Of a stretch of 64,000 nucleotides of DNA, positions 1 through 10,828 are shown in pieces (positions within the stretch are counted from its first letter, which is position 1; each line of letters begins with the position of its first letter). The translations under genes and the position numbers were made by a program. Source of the DNA: Tubulanus polymorphus. Its lineage: Eukaryota > Nemertea > Palaeonemertea > Tubulaniformes > Tubulanidae. A model generated the notes under the pieces. The model was not told the DNA's origin and made no database searches. It saw only the letters and a list, made by a program, of their open reading frames with translations. The DNA lies in the NCBI RefSeq assembly GCF_964204645.1, contig NC_134027.1, forward strand, positions 8,792,485 to 8,856,484. The letters are read 5' to 3'.

Positions 1-212
1 CGACTGTAGACGTAGATATAAACCATCTTATTTCTCCATACCGCACACGACAGTTCTTCTTTACAAACAGAGACGTTATCAGCGCGCCGATGTATACAAA
101 TCATGAACACTATATCAAAGATCTCTTCAAGCTAAATGCTTTTGAGAAAAAATTAAGCCTCCGTAAAAATACAACAATAAGATTGAGACTATTTCATTGT
201 GCTTCAAGTCAC

Positions 213-2286
213 CTGTACAGTTATTGAGACCATCTCCTTCGTAATTGAACAGACAAGAACAAACCGGTCCGTCTTGACCATTTGTACATCTTCCATATCG
301 GTGACATACCAGTGTTTCACAAGTTGTTATCACTAAAATAAACAATTCCTAGTAATGTATCTATTCCTTTTCCCGACAAGTCATTGTTGTCTAACGAAAG
401 GCACCATCAACGGGGTAACCTACAAACCCTTACATTGGTCACAATATCGCCCGGAGTAACCCGAATCACAGTAACAGGTCCCATCACCGTTGATTCCACT
501 GTTGCATGTGCCAGCATGGCACCGGCATTCTACAACAAACAAAATTCCCTACTGCAGCGTCAAATGTTTCTGAATTCAAGCGTAAGATTTTTACGATCGG
601 TTTTCTGCGCCAGCAGGAAAATACTAGCTCGCGAAAACCTCAATGGTTACCATGGTAGTCTCCAGGACCCAGGAGTTAGAGTAAAGTCTGAGTTAGAGTT
701 CATTTTCATTGAGCAAACTCGAGAGTTAAATCTTAAATCGGAACTGTGGAACTTTACCCAGATTATATTTAACCAACTTTCGAGAAACTGGCCCCTGGCT
801 TAAAACTCTGAAACCAAACCTTACCTTTAAGTTCTACACTAAGCCTACATTAAAAACATTGAAATGAAATTAACTTTGACTCTTATAACACCTGTGAAAC
901 TGGGCCCAGCTTTACTTCGATCCGAGGTTAAGTCAACTATTGATAAAAAGATGTTTCGACAAACTTAAAAATGAAGCCGTGTAGATACGGACTTTGTATT
1001 TTCATATTTTTGAAAGACTTCCCGATTTTGGATAAGAGACAGAATGTTGCGTTGATCGAGGTTGAAAAATCTCTGGAATTTTTATCTCGAGGTTGTCTAT
1101 TCATATCACGTCAGCGGAAGACATTTTGTACGTTTAATTACCTCCCTGGCACTGCGGCCCATATTGATAGTGTTTCGCACACTTCTCACAAGCAGTTCCG
1201 GCGAATGAAGACTGAAAATATCGATAAGCAAAAATACGAATATTTGGCCATAAAAAGCGATTGCGCTATCGGCGTTTTGTGAAAAAAGATAATTCAAACA
1301 TTTAACAACTTTGAAGTATATATAATATCGGTATATCATGGACGTATAAACTAGAGTTTATAGTTTATACGTCCATGGGTAGATCAAACGAAATTATCAC
1401 CAGAGGGCCAGTGGACGGTATGAAAAAGAATTATAGCCTGTTCTTTGCGAATATAGGGAAACTGAAGATCAAACTGACCTGACAAGTACATGAACCATTG
1501 CCATAGATGCCTTGATTACAAATTCCCCGACCGTGACACTGATTCAACGCACCTCCAGGGCATTCTAGAATATGTACGAAACACAAAATACACGATTTTG
1601 AAGAAAATAAACTCTCCAATGGTTGTCTACAATATTCTTATGAAATACGACAATCAATAATCTATACATTCATTGAGGCAAATTTACCAATACAAAAAAT
1701 TACTCGGTATTCCATTTTAAAAAATAAGGCTCTAGATTTTGGGGAGCATTAAGGTTTGTCTACAGGTATATAATAATACCTCAGAGCCCCAGTGTAGATG
1801 AAATATACATGTGGAAAAATAACACCAAGTAAACCTAAATTCCAAGTAAAACGCTTCTAAATTGTTAAACCTTTTCGTAGAATCTTTCACCGAAAATACT
1901 CTATGTATTTTTGCTTTATCGCTGATATGATGAATACCTTGACAATGAAGTCCCCAATATCCTTGGCAACATTCTCTTAATGTGCTGTCCCTCCTACATT
2001 TATGTCTACATCCGGGCATCATTATTCGGTTATTGCCAAGTTTGAGTTGGTAACGACAGCCCGCTAATCCTGTGCCGAACGAAACTCTCACCGAGCCAGC
2101 CGGGCACTGCACGCGCCTATTCGTCGAACAAGATACGCACGATGTGAAAGTTTCTTTCGTGACGTTTTTCGTGCAAAATCGCTTCGAGGCCGATGAATTA
2201 TGACCGCTACCGACGACGGACCCAGTGGCTAATGTAAAAACGAAAAACCATCCAAAATATACTACTATTCCATGATAGTGATTCAT
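213..2286 (-). CDS. stabilin-like scavenger receptor, 5' part (partial)
   Basis: Exons on the minus strand: 2286-1938, 1564-1479, 1211-1142, 529-434, 332-213; the gene continues past the left edge. All junctions are GT-AG and the phases agree from exon to exon. The protein opens with a hydrophobic signal peptide (about residues 1-25). A Cys-rich block follows, ending in GYWGLHCQ, which joins across the first intron to ECPGG. Next come laminin/EGF-like modules ([38 protein letters not shown]). This order matches the N-terminus of stabilin-1/2, large type I membrane receptors with EGF and fasciclin domains that clear hyaluronan and modified proteins. The fasciclin, Link and membrane segments would lie outside the window. 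Other EGF-rich receptors are possible, but the Cys spacing before CQECPGG is typical of stabilin. The third exon (1211-1142) is 70 bp and easily missed. Confidence 0.85.
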
Positions 2287-2918
2287 ATTGAAAGTTTAAT
2301 TCCTTTTCGACGCACGAAAACTAACTTTCATAGTTCTCATTAGATGGTGTTGAATACCCCGGTTTTCCAAACCATAACAAGTGAAGATTGCTTGCAGATT
2401 GCGTCCCTCTCTAATTCACCAGCAAAACAGTGTGAAAGTAGTCTGGAACGTTATCACGCGGAAGGAAAAATAACTACAGATGTAGGACAATCAGTCATGC
2501 CTATTTCGGCCCAAATACTTTTTTCATTGATTAAAGCTATTCACTCAACTATCAGATTCATTAGACACGTGATAATACGCCTACTTATTTCAATTTCCGG
2601 CATGCTCGTATCCAGATTAAATCATCATCTTAAAATAAACACAGCATCACAATTTACTGACTGGTCTCATGAACTGCTGAATCAAGTGGGTTTTGATCGA
2701 TGTTACAAGAAGTTACATCAAAACAATCAGAACGTCTTTCATATCGGAATTCCCCAGTCAGTCATCTCGTTCAAGGCCCGGGGTTCAAGGTATCAAGTCA
2801 ATTAATCCAAAAATTAAGTTTTAAAAAGAGATTCGATGAAGTGAACCTCGGGCCATGAACAGGAAACCAGTGTTCAATTGTGATAAGGGCATAACTGTCT
2901 ACGGAAAATGCCACTTTG
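2287..2918. promoter_or_regulatory. head-to-head intergenic region
   Basis: This 632-base gap separates the ATG of the stabilin-like gene (-) from the proposed ATG of the F-box/E2-like gene (+). It probably holds both promoters. No TATA box or CpG island is evident; the only CpG-rich patch (about 2936-3030) overlaps the proposed first exon of the plus-strand gene. A 153-codon open frame on the plus strand here has no recognisable features. Shared regulation is inferred from position only. Confidence 0.35.
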
Positions 2919-5762
2919 ATGTTTAGTGCGGATAAAACGATCGTATTACGCGCCGGCGCTATCAAGAAGTGGATCAGGAGGGTCAGTAATCTTGGTTTGG
3001 GCCGCGTTAAATGCAGCATCGCGGATCAGTGGAGATTATTTTCATTTCAGAAGTAGAATACCGGTATCCGATTGGACCTGTTCTCGCCGAGGATGTTTAT
3101 TTAAATATTCAAATGTTCTACGGAGATCAGTTTCAAAAACCAATCTTTGTATATTTGAGACTCAGTAGTCAATTTACTAATTTGAATTGAATTGTACGTA
3201 GACTGGTATTTCTTCCGATAACATCATACATTTTATGCTGCTTCCGGGGATGATGTTGACAGATATGGCTTCCGACGATCGGGAGAGTTGTTCGATGCGC
3301 CGTTCGATGTCCATGACATTTACTGAAAACAGCGCTCTTCAATGCATAACAGATGAATTTCTTCAGTCTGATGTAAGAATTTAAAGTATTTCCGATACAA
3401 ATCCGTTTCAATTTTATTAGATTAATCTTATTTTCTATGTGAAATCGTGCCGCGTCATTAACTATTGCGTCGATTTCGCTGGAGGAAAAGTAGTCTGTAC
3501 AAATTTCGTTCGTTCATATTAAATGCAATTATTCCACGGATTGCGGCAATGTGCCCTCATAGTTATAGAAGCGACTATAAGTGTTATTTACTCAGGGTGA
3601 TTGAAAAAATATTAATTAAGGGCAGTCTGATGATTATTATTAGGCTCTTCTGCACTGGCCTCTACTTTTAATTCAATCTTGTGTTCATAACATGATTGAC
3701 TTTTACTTTCTATCTACTCTTCTAGTACAAACAGTGTTTCATCTGTCGTGGATTCTATGGCCCGAACTTCAGTGAACCAGTATGTGCGACTTGTCATGCA
3801 TTTCTCTTCCCACAAGATATCAACAATACAGAGACACCTCAACAATTCCAAGAGGTGAGCAGAGTTCTTTCATGTCACTTATTTTAGTCTTTTCAGTTTC
3901 TTCAATAACAACATCAAATTTGTCCTCACTCGAAATTGTGGCTCGGAAAATGATACGCTTAGATTTGTTTCAGAAATCAGATTCTTGCGACTCGGGAAAT
4001 GAGGAGCCGGAAAAGGTAGGCGATTTTTATATCGACAAGACGGTCAGCCAGGCTAAAATTATGGTTGTATATCCACCAAAGACTGATAAATTAGCTGAAC
4101 GTCTGGCCATGTTAACAGTACCAAGAGAATATAGTAAAGAGAAAGCTGCAGATGGACTTTTCGATTCTCTACCACCTGAAGGTATGGAAGAATTGAAATG
4201 AATTTTGTTGAGAACACCCAAGAAGTCTACTCGGAGTGTAAAAGAAATTAGTATGTTCGAAAGTTTTCACGCCCTTATATGAAATATTATCAGATATAGT
4301 AGAACCGTAAATTTCAACAAGCAGATATTTGATAAGTCTTATACAATGGTTTTATTGTTACACCAGGCTAATTTGAATGAACATCTCTTGAATATTAAGC
4401 AGAGAAGCTATAGAATGGTTCCAGAATAGTCTTGGAAGAGTGAACTTTCATTTTCATTGCCCTGAAAATTCTCACCGAAAAGTTGAAAACACTGAAAATT
4501 TGTGTTTTTTCGTTCATTGTACAGTTCTATTGGTCGTGTTTAAACATTTGGATGATATATCGTTATGGACGGCGAGAAATGTTTGTCCTCGATGGCGTCT
4601 GATACTCGATGCTGAAACGACCGAGGATCAATGGGAACAGTTCATCAACTTGAGATGGCCGTTATTTTATCCCCATTATAAAGTGAAGAGTTGGCGTAAA
4701 GTTTATGAAAAGTTGTAAGTCAGTGGTGTTCAGCATGCTAAGAGATGATAATATAGTCCCACAATTCAAATTGTATACGATAGAACTTTAAAAAAAAAAA
4801 TCACTATGTTTTAGCCGTTGACTAACAGCCATCATCAGGTGAAATGATGAAGCGTGTTAGTCAACAGCCAAAACGTGGTTTCATTTTGATGAATTCTATC
4901 ATAGAGAATTCGAATTGTGGGACTCCTTCATAACTATTGTCTACATGGATAAGAGTGTTCAATTCAACCATTGCTTCATCAATTTTTGTAAATTATATTA
5001 TTTTTCAGATTAATGAGTGCACCCTGTCGTTCATGTTTAGAAAATATGATGCTTCAGGTATGTATGTCTACCGGTAACTGTTGAAAACGTAGTTTCGATT
5101 GAAATGTAGAAATCTGAAATGTTTATCGGAATGAAACGGCTGTTCTCTTTTTTACGTGTTAGATGCCAGCGCCAATTGAGGAAAATTCCTGGAGACATCG
5201 ACGACTGCGTAGTGAACTGAAATCGTTGAAAACCGATCCACCAGAGGGTATCCAAGCCACTCCGCTCGATCGACAGTGCTGTCACTGGCAAGCGAGTATC
5301 ACCGGGCCACAGGGAAGCCCGTATGAAGGCGGAATGTTTTACTTGTATCTACAAATTCCTCACAGGTAAGAAATCGTACGAAACATCCGTGTACCTTGTT
5401 GACCTACAGTAAGGATCGAAAATCTAACCATCGTCTCTGTTTTCAGCTATCCTATGATGCCACCTTTGGTACGTTTCATTACGAAAATCTTCCACCCGAA
5501 CATCAGTCGACACGGCGACGTCGGACTAGACTCGATCCATCACAATTGGAGTTTAGCCTTGACGATCAGTAAAGTTCTCATCAGCATACAGTCATTACTC
5601 ACCGACCCGTATTGTTACGTGTGCATGGAGCCGGACATCGGTAAACTGTATCGCATGAATCACAAAACGTTCGATAAAATCGCGTGTTTGTGGACTTGGA
5701 AATATGCCATGCATGACTACATCATACCCGTCGATGTTCCGATATCGACACTTCATCTATAG
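2919..5762 (+). CDS. CxxC-zinc / F-box / inactive E2-like fusion protein
   Basis: Exons 2919-2981 (proposed first exon, less certain), 3726-3854, 3974-4181, 4525-4714, 5009-5057, 5163-5365, 5447-5762; all phases agree, giving 385 residues. In order: a two-knuckle Cys motif (C25, C28, C41, C44; CFICRGFYGPNFSEPVCATC) expected to bind zinc; an acidic linker; an F-box at about 129-175 whose LPPEVLL is created by the 4181/4525 splice; a second Cys pair (CRSC) near 203-206; and a UBC fold at about 220-365 close to the UBE2D class, with HPN at 297-299 and LALTISKVL. The position of the E2 catalytic cysteine is Gly307 (GDVGLD), so it should not carry ubiquitin as a thioester. It may act as an SCF-type substrate receptor or E2 mimic; this is inferred. 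I believe related F-box plus UBC proteins exist in other animals but cannot name the gene with certainty. Confidence 0.8.
4755..4924. mobile_element. 170-bp foldback MITE with hammerhead-like core
   Basis: The ends AGTCCCACAATTCAAATT and AATTCGAATTGTGGGACT are inverted copies. The match continues inward for about 75 bp a side, to GTTGACTAACAG and TGTTAGTCAACAG, so almost the whole unit folds on itself. It lies in the intron between the F-box and CRSC exons of the host gene. No clear target-site duplication was found. The minus strand at 4838-4813 carries CTGATGA followed by a stem-loop and AAAA, resembling a hammerhead ribozyme core. Confidence 0.75.
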
Positions 5763-6192
5763 ACAGTCTTTACGGTACTCTTTGGGACATTTTTCAGGCA
5801 GCAGCGGTGTTCCTAAGCCTGTATCTTATCACGATAAATGACGATTTATTCAAAGAATCAAGTTACCGCTTCAAGTATATCCCCCTGGTTCAGATTATCG
5901 AACCAAGCGCAGGATTTGAAAATAGTTCTCTGCTATTTGCCTGCAGATTTGACGTACCAGTTGAATCGCAGAAGTGTTAGTTTTCAATGACAGCAGTAGA
6001 AAACTTAATTGTGAATCTGATCTCCGAATATTTCGATTTTACATGTACATGTTCTCAAACTGTTAAGTGTTGGATCGTAAACTTTGCCATCGTTTTGAGA
6101 AAAACGAAACTCTGCTTTGAAAAATGTCACAAGTTATTTTTATTGATCTCATGGTGCTATATTTCTGCTGTAATAACGTATGTTATTGACAG

Positions 6193-6198
6193 AATAAA
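6193..6198 (+). terminator. candidate poly(A) signal, F-box/E2-like gene
   Basis: AATAAA lies about 430 bases after the stop codon at 5760-5762. The facing gene TRAPPC2L has its own candidate signal (TTTATT on the plus strand at 6476-6481), so the two transcripts converge in 6190-6540. Confidence 0.4.
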
Positions 6199-6541
6199 CT
6201 CAATTCTTTTCATGTGTTGTAATGATTGTTATCTTCAAATTTTTCCTGGCAAGATTTTGGATGAAGATTTGTCTTATACTTCATATACCTTCACTGGGGA
6301 TTTTATTTCTTTTAATGGTTAGGCTAAAGATTTATACCTTGTTTTAATTTAGCCTTATTTTGGATGTACCAGTAATGCAAAGTATTCCTCTATCGTAATA
6401 TATTACTGGTCAATATACATATTCTTTGAAATGCAGACAAAAAAGATCATTGATATCACTCGTCATTTGTAAGAATTTATTGGTATATCCTTATTTACAG
6501 TCTATTTACATTTGAGACTAGAAATTCATATCGTTCCGTTT

Positions 6542-8780
6542 TCAATCCTGGCACATGATGTCCGATACAACTTTTTCAAATGTCCTAAAATACAGAGCAA
6601 AGTTTGAATAATTATATAAGCTATATCATTCCACTGAAGTTCGATGTAGGGTCGCCATGATGCTGTATACTTAAACTTACTTCGAGGTTATATTTTCTCC
6701 GGGCGTGTAGAACGGGTTGCAAAACATATCGACATAAGCATTGTGCAATTTCCTAAATTTCTGAAATTGCCACATAAAAAGAAGAAATCAATACAATGCC
6801 AAGCTCATCTCTTTGTGAATCAATTAACCCTGGTAGGTCCAAATTACAAGATCCATCAAGGTGGAAAAGCCGGACCTAGTTCCACAGTTGTGAGTTAAGA
6901 TTTGACTCTTTAATTAACCCATTGAAATTAAACTGATTTTAACCCGAAAGTTAAGCCCAACTTGCAACTGTGGAACCGGGTCAACAACTTTCTCAAACGA
7001 CTTACACTTCTGATTTCATTGTCTCGTAGTGCTGTATTAGATGTCTCAACAACTATAACAAACTTTATTTTTGAATTCGTTACGTAGCCATATCTGAGTT
7101 CGCAGCGTTAAGTTTGAATAGTAAGTGGTAAAAGAGAATCTAATGCATTTGACCGCAGAGCCAACTACAGGTGGTGAAAAAAAACTCAATGGCTTTGGAT
7201 TGAGACAACTTTCATTTTGGGTAAGATTGCCAGGATTCTGTACATTGTCTGATATTAAGAAGACTGAATCAGGTTTAAATCTTGAGTCAAAATCATGATC
7301 AGATATATTTACAAACCGCAGTTGGTAATAAATTAGCCCATCCGATTATAAAAGCTAAACTAGAGCCAATTATGAATTTTGCTAAATACTCAAACTATTT
7401 TCCAGCATTGTTCTTATTGGCATTACAGTAATTCAGAGAAAGGATACACTTTATAGTCTTCCGTCGGATAGAGCAAGCCAAGATAAAGCTCGCGCAAGTC
7501 ATTTGCATTTTTCCCAACGGCAGATATTTTCTCCTCGACGACGTCCAATGATGTATGCACGGTGTAGTAGAACTTCAATTCATTATCAGTCGGAATGGTT
7601 TTGATGAATAATGGATAATTCTGAAATGATGAAAGCGAAACGTCAAAAAAACATCATCATGGTGGTAAAAGTGCAGATCCGCACCTCTCGTGATTGACGC
7701 AATCTACTGAATTACAAATCACTGGTCTAACTTCAGAATATCTCACAGAATCCAATGCAGTGATTTATTTTATGATATCTCTTCTCGAAAGCAGATTTTT
7801 GGCCCGGTTTTTATCTCAGAATCGTGACGATCTTTCAATAGGACGCCATATTGGATTAGGAAATCTAAAGTGAAGATTTGTCTTAAGTTATTACTGAAAT
7901 GATGTGAGGGTAATCAGCACATAAAACTCATCAAATTTTTGTCAACGGTCACTGGGGTTATTAATGCTAACCAAATTCAAGATATCATTGTTGAAATAGA
8001 CAAGAAATTTTTATTTTTCTTCCTCAAAATGAGTGGGCCATGAAACATTGTTTCAGCAAATATTCTAAACAAATCTTCACGAAAGATTGACCCATCCAAT
8101 AGGCCTGGCTATGGCGTCCGGTTCAAAAATTGTGACGATCTCAAGACGAAATCAAGGCTAAAATGTACTTTCTAGTGTAGATACCATAAGATAAACCAAT
8201 GTCCTGAATTGCTGATGATATTTTGGGTCTGAATCATCAGTGATTTAATTTAATTTAACGAAGTGGCTACTCGTACGGACCCGTTCGAATAATTCCGTAG
8301 GCTATTCGTACGCACCCGTCGGATAACTCTGGAATTATGTGTACGGGAAGGAATAGGGTTAGGGTAAGGTGAGGCTATATGTAGTTAAAACATTCGACCG
8401 ACTGTCAGCGAGCTCGGTGGTCTAGTGGTACGATGCTGTGCTAGTAATTTACTGGCCCGGGTTCGAGTCTCGCTCTATCCGCTATTTTTCTCTAACTCTA
8501 TTCTTCACACTTTCCTTGAATTTTCTAAGTCGTGCACCTCTTAATCGGCCAATCAGCGAAAGTTATTAGCGTACAGATCCTAGTCCCGTACGAATAGTCT
8601 CCAGGGTAATCCGTACGGGTCCGTACGAGTAGCCACAGCGTTAATTTAATTAAGAACCATTTACGAGAGGTGCGGATCTGCACTTTTACCCATAATGGTT
8701 TGTGGCGGGGTAAGCATGGGTTACGTGTGAAATAAGAAAAACATTACTTCTTTGCCTATAACAGCAACACACACGGCCAT
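6542..8780 (-). CDS. TRAPPC2L: TRAPP complex subunit 2-like protein
   Basis: Five exons: 8780-8748, 7620-7448, 7093-7006, 6760-6681, 6584-6542. Every junction is GT-AG, phases agree, and the product is 138 residues (the human protein is about 140). Recognisable blocks are [11 protein letters not shown], then [63 protein letters not shown] and [19 protein letters not shown]. It belongs to the longin-like sedlin family, a small cytosolic subunit of the TRAPP tethering complexes that act in ER-to-Golgi and Golgi traffic and as Rab GEFs. No exon is long enough to stand out as an open frame. Intron 1 carries about 1 kb of nested transposon sequence and intron 3 a small MITE; neither disturbs the coding sequence. 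Confidence 0.95.
6873..6982. mobile_element. MITE, GGTTCCACAG family
   Basis: The ends GGACCTAGTTCCACAGTTG and CAACTGTGGAACCGGGTC are inverted copies and enclose an AT-rich core with TTAA motifs. It lies in TRAPPC2L intron 3. A longer relative is at 40670-40876, and degraded related sequence is near 660-910. Confidence 0.7.
7664..8690. mobile_element. 1-kb inverted-repeat DNA transposon derivative
   Basis: The outer ends GGTAAAAGTGCAGATCCGCA (+) and their inverted copy ending at 8690 match over about 28 bases, through CCTCTCGT. The flanks are CATCATGGT (left) and CATAATGGT (right), a likely 8-9 bp target-site duplication with one mismatch; hAT elements make 8-bp duplications. No transposase frame is seen, so it is non-autonomous. 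It sits in TRAPPC2L intron 1 and contains the nested element 8259-8641. A lone copy of the same terminus is at 19974-20002. Confidence 0.75.
8259..8641. mobile_element. nested inverted-repeat element with tRNA-like core
   Basis: The ends read inward as AACGAAGTGGCTACTCGTAC and, from the other strand, AACGCTGTGGCTACTCGTAC, about 30 bp each, followed on both sides by more CGTACGG-rich inverted sequence. At about 8408-8480 the plus strand holds a tRNA-like segment: A box GGTCTAGTGGTACGATGC and B box GGGTTCGAGTCTC, with AGCGAG and CTCGCT able to pair as an acceptor stem. The anticodon arm is poor, so a working tRNA is unlikely. It is best read as a tRNA-derived sequence captured by a DNA element, or a SINE-like unit. 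Confidence 0.65.
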
Positions 8781-9879
8781 TTCGATTATTAGTTCAAATT
8801 ATCGCAATATTTTGTCGATGGATTCTGAAAATTGACATGTATGAGTTAATGTGTTGATTGTGGCTGTAACGATATTGTGCATCATAGGTAAATCACGGTT
8901 TCAGTTTATGAATGACACTCCTTCCTAAAACACGGTGCTGGATTATTGTCCGGCTTCTTTCGGATCGGCCGCCGTGCCGCGGGGTCATCGGTACTATACA
9001 GAATTCAAAAAAATGGTTCAAACCCTGAATAGACTAAAAATTCTAGATTTTAAGTTGAATTTCAAACAGGTCGATCGGCCTCTTCAAGTTTGCAGTCTCC
9101 GATAATCGAGCAGGTGCCGTGAGGCCGCCGATCCAGTCTATTTCAACATCAGGACTCACAGAATAAAGATCAATATTATTACTGGATTCGAACCCGGGAC
9201 ACCCCCGTACATTCTTTAAGAATAAAGATCAATAATTACTGACCGTCGTAAAGTGAGCACTGGGTTCGGTATCACTCGATTCAAATTTATTATGAATTTT
9301 TTAGTGGCTTTTAAGAAGATTGGTTTATTGTAAAGGCCGAAAGAAAAGAGTCTAGTGTTTAGATTTACAATATCATATTTAAATTAAGTTATCCTGCAGT
9401 TTACAATAAAAAAGAAAATGGGATTCGTCGCCAACAGCGTAGTGAAGGCAAATACGATTTGATTGAGCAATGCCAAGTCTCCTTCCTTTTCAATTATAAG
9501 ATTATGACATGACATTCGAAGTTTTGCTACTGCTGATTTCAAACAATGGCGTTCTGTTGTATTTATGTCTTAGATTTTAATTATGGTAGGTATCCTGTGG
9601 TTTTGTCAATAAACAATTTCAAAACTGACCATAATAGTTGATGAAGAATGATCATTTTACTTATGAATTTATTAATTTTCAAACAATATTTTATTTTTAC
9701 ATTTTTGGGTCTTTTGGCGTCAATTAGACCCCAAGAGCCCTTGCACCGGGTAACAACTATATACTGGGCTATAAAACTATACTGAAACTATATAAAGTAA
9801 AAGGTGTTTGAAACTCTTTTTGTTTAGTTTATTAGCTACTCTGAACTTGATTAGTTCACCAGTCAGTGGTTTTGATGCT
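8781..9879. other. gene-free stretch
   Basis: No coding exon was recognised. Upstream sequence of TRAPPC2L lies at the left end. At about 9182-9208 there is a single diverged unit (GGATTCGAACCCGGGACACC) of the tandem array found at 10829-11425. A GC-rich patch at 8960-8990 is unexplained. Confidence 0.4.
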
Positions 9880-9979
9880 ATGTAAACTAACACGAACTGA
9901 CTCTGGCAGTAGACTCTCCTTGGTTGCCAGAGACGATTCGCGTTAGTGTATGAAAAATCCACTAATGTTGAGCATAGCG
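9880..9979. repeat. dispersed repeat copy 1 (partner at 11480-11572)
   Basis: About 100 bases, including GACTCTCCTTGGTTGCCAGA and GTGTATGAAAAATCC, recur with about 10% difference at 11480-11572. Copy 1 stops abruptly at GAGCATAGCG, where the LINE sequence begins. Confidence 0.8.
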
Positions 9980-10827
9980 CAATATCAGTACATCCTCTAA
10001 ATTTAGACTTATTAGAAAATATTCATTGTCTTTTTTGCAAGATTTTAATGAAGGTAACAAAGTATTCTCATAATTTACCGGTGTTAGCAGAGTTAGGGCG
10101 TTATCCTTTGTTCATTGAAGTAAAGCGTAGAATGATTAATTTTTGGTGTAAAACTGTATCTGGCAAACAATCTAAGCTTAATGCAATACTCTATCGAATT
10201 TCCTGTAATCTGTATCTAAATGACAAACATACTAGTCCTTGGCTTTTCAGTATTAAACAAACCTTTGATGACTGCGGTCTGTCCTATGTATGGATGCAAC
10301 AATATATGCAAAGTTCTAGGGCGTTCTCGAAATATGTAAGACAAATTCTACGTGACCAGTATGCACAAGAGACTATTTTCAAAATCAATAATAATCCGTT
10401 ATATATTAATTTCAGGGAATACAAAAACGATATTAAATTTGAGAATTATATTAACCAACTAGGTGATAATTGTGTTTTTAGTTTTTTTCAGTTTAGAATA
10501 GGATCCCACCTATTACCTGTACATAGATTTTCTAATCTCCATATACCTAGAAACGAAAGAATGTGCCCAATCTGCAAAAACTCCAAATTTTCAATTAGCA
10601 CAATTTATAAAAGATGGTTTAGATGTATATAGATCCCTCCTGTAGTCTGTCAATTGTAAATAGTACACTGTATTTGTATATATTGTAAATACTCTTGTTA
10701 TGTTTTTAAAATATTTTTTATTTTTCTCTCGATATGTAAATATTTGTAAACAAAATCTTTTTTTCCTCCACGTACCATGGAAATGGTTGGAGAGTAATAA
10801 ATTATCTTATCTTATCTTATCTTATCT
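9980..10827 (+). mobile_element. 5'-truncated LINE (non-LTR retrotransposon) with C-terminal RT remnant
   Basis: An open frame ending at 10632 encodes about 215 residues of a LINE ORF2 C-terminus: the typical LAELGRYPLFIEVKRRMINF block, then FSFFQFRIGSHLLPVHRFSN and a closing RMCPICKN zinc-like motif. The polymerase core is missing. The 3' UTR is AT-rich and ends in AATAAATTATC followed by (TTATC)n at 10796-10827, a microsatellite tail typical of CR1/L2-like LINEs. The remaining frame is open, which suggests a fairly young insertion, but a product is unlikely. Confidence 0.85.
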
Positions 10828-10828
10828 C

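Noticed and set aside
2344-2805. 153-codon plus-strand frame in the divergent promoter region
   Set aside because: No domain, ordinary AT-rich composition and no link to the downstream exons in phase.
8408-8480. Functional tRNA gene call
   Set aside because: A and B boxes are present but the anticodon arm does not fold well and no clean anticodon can be assigned.
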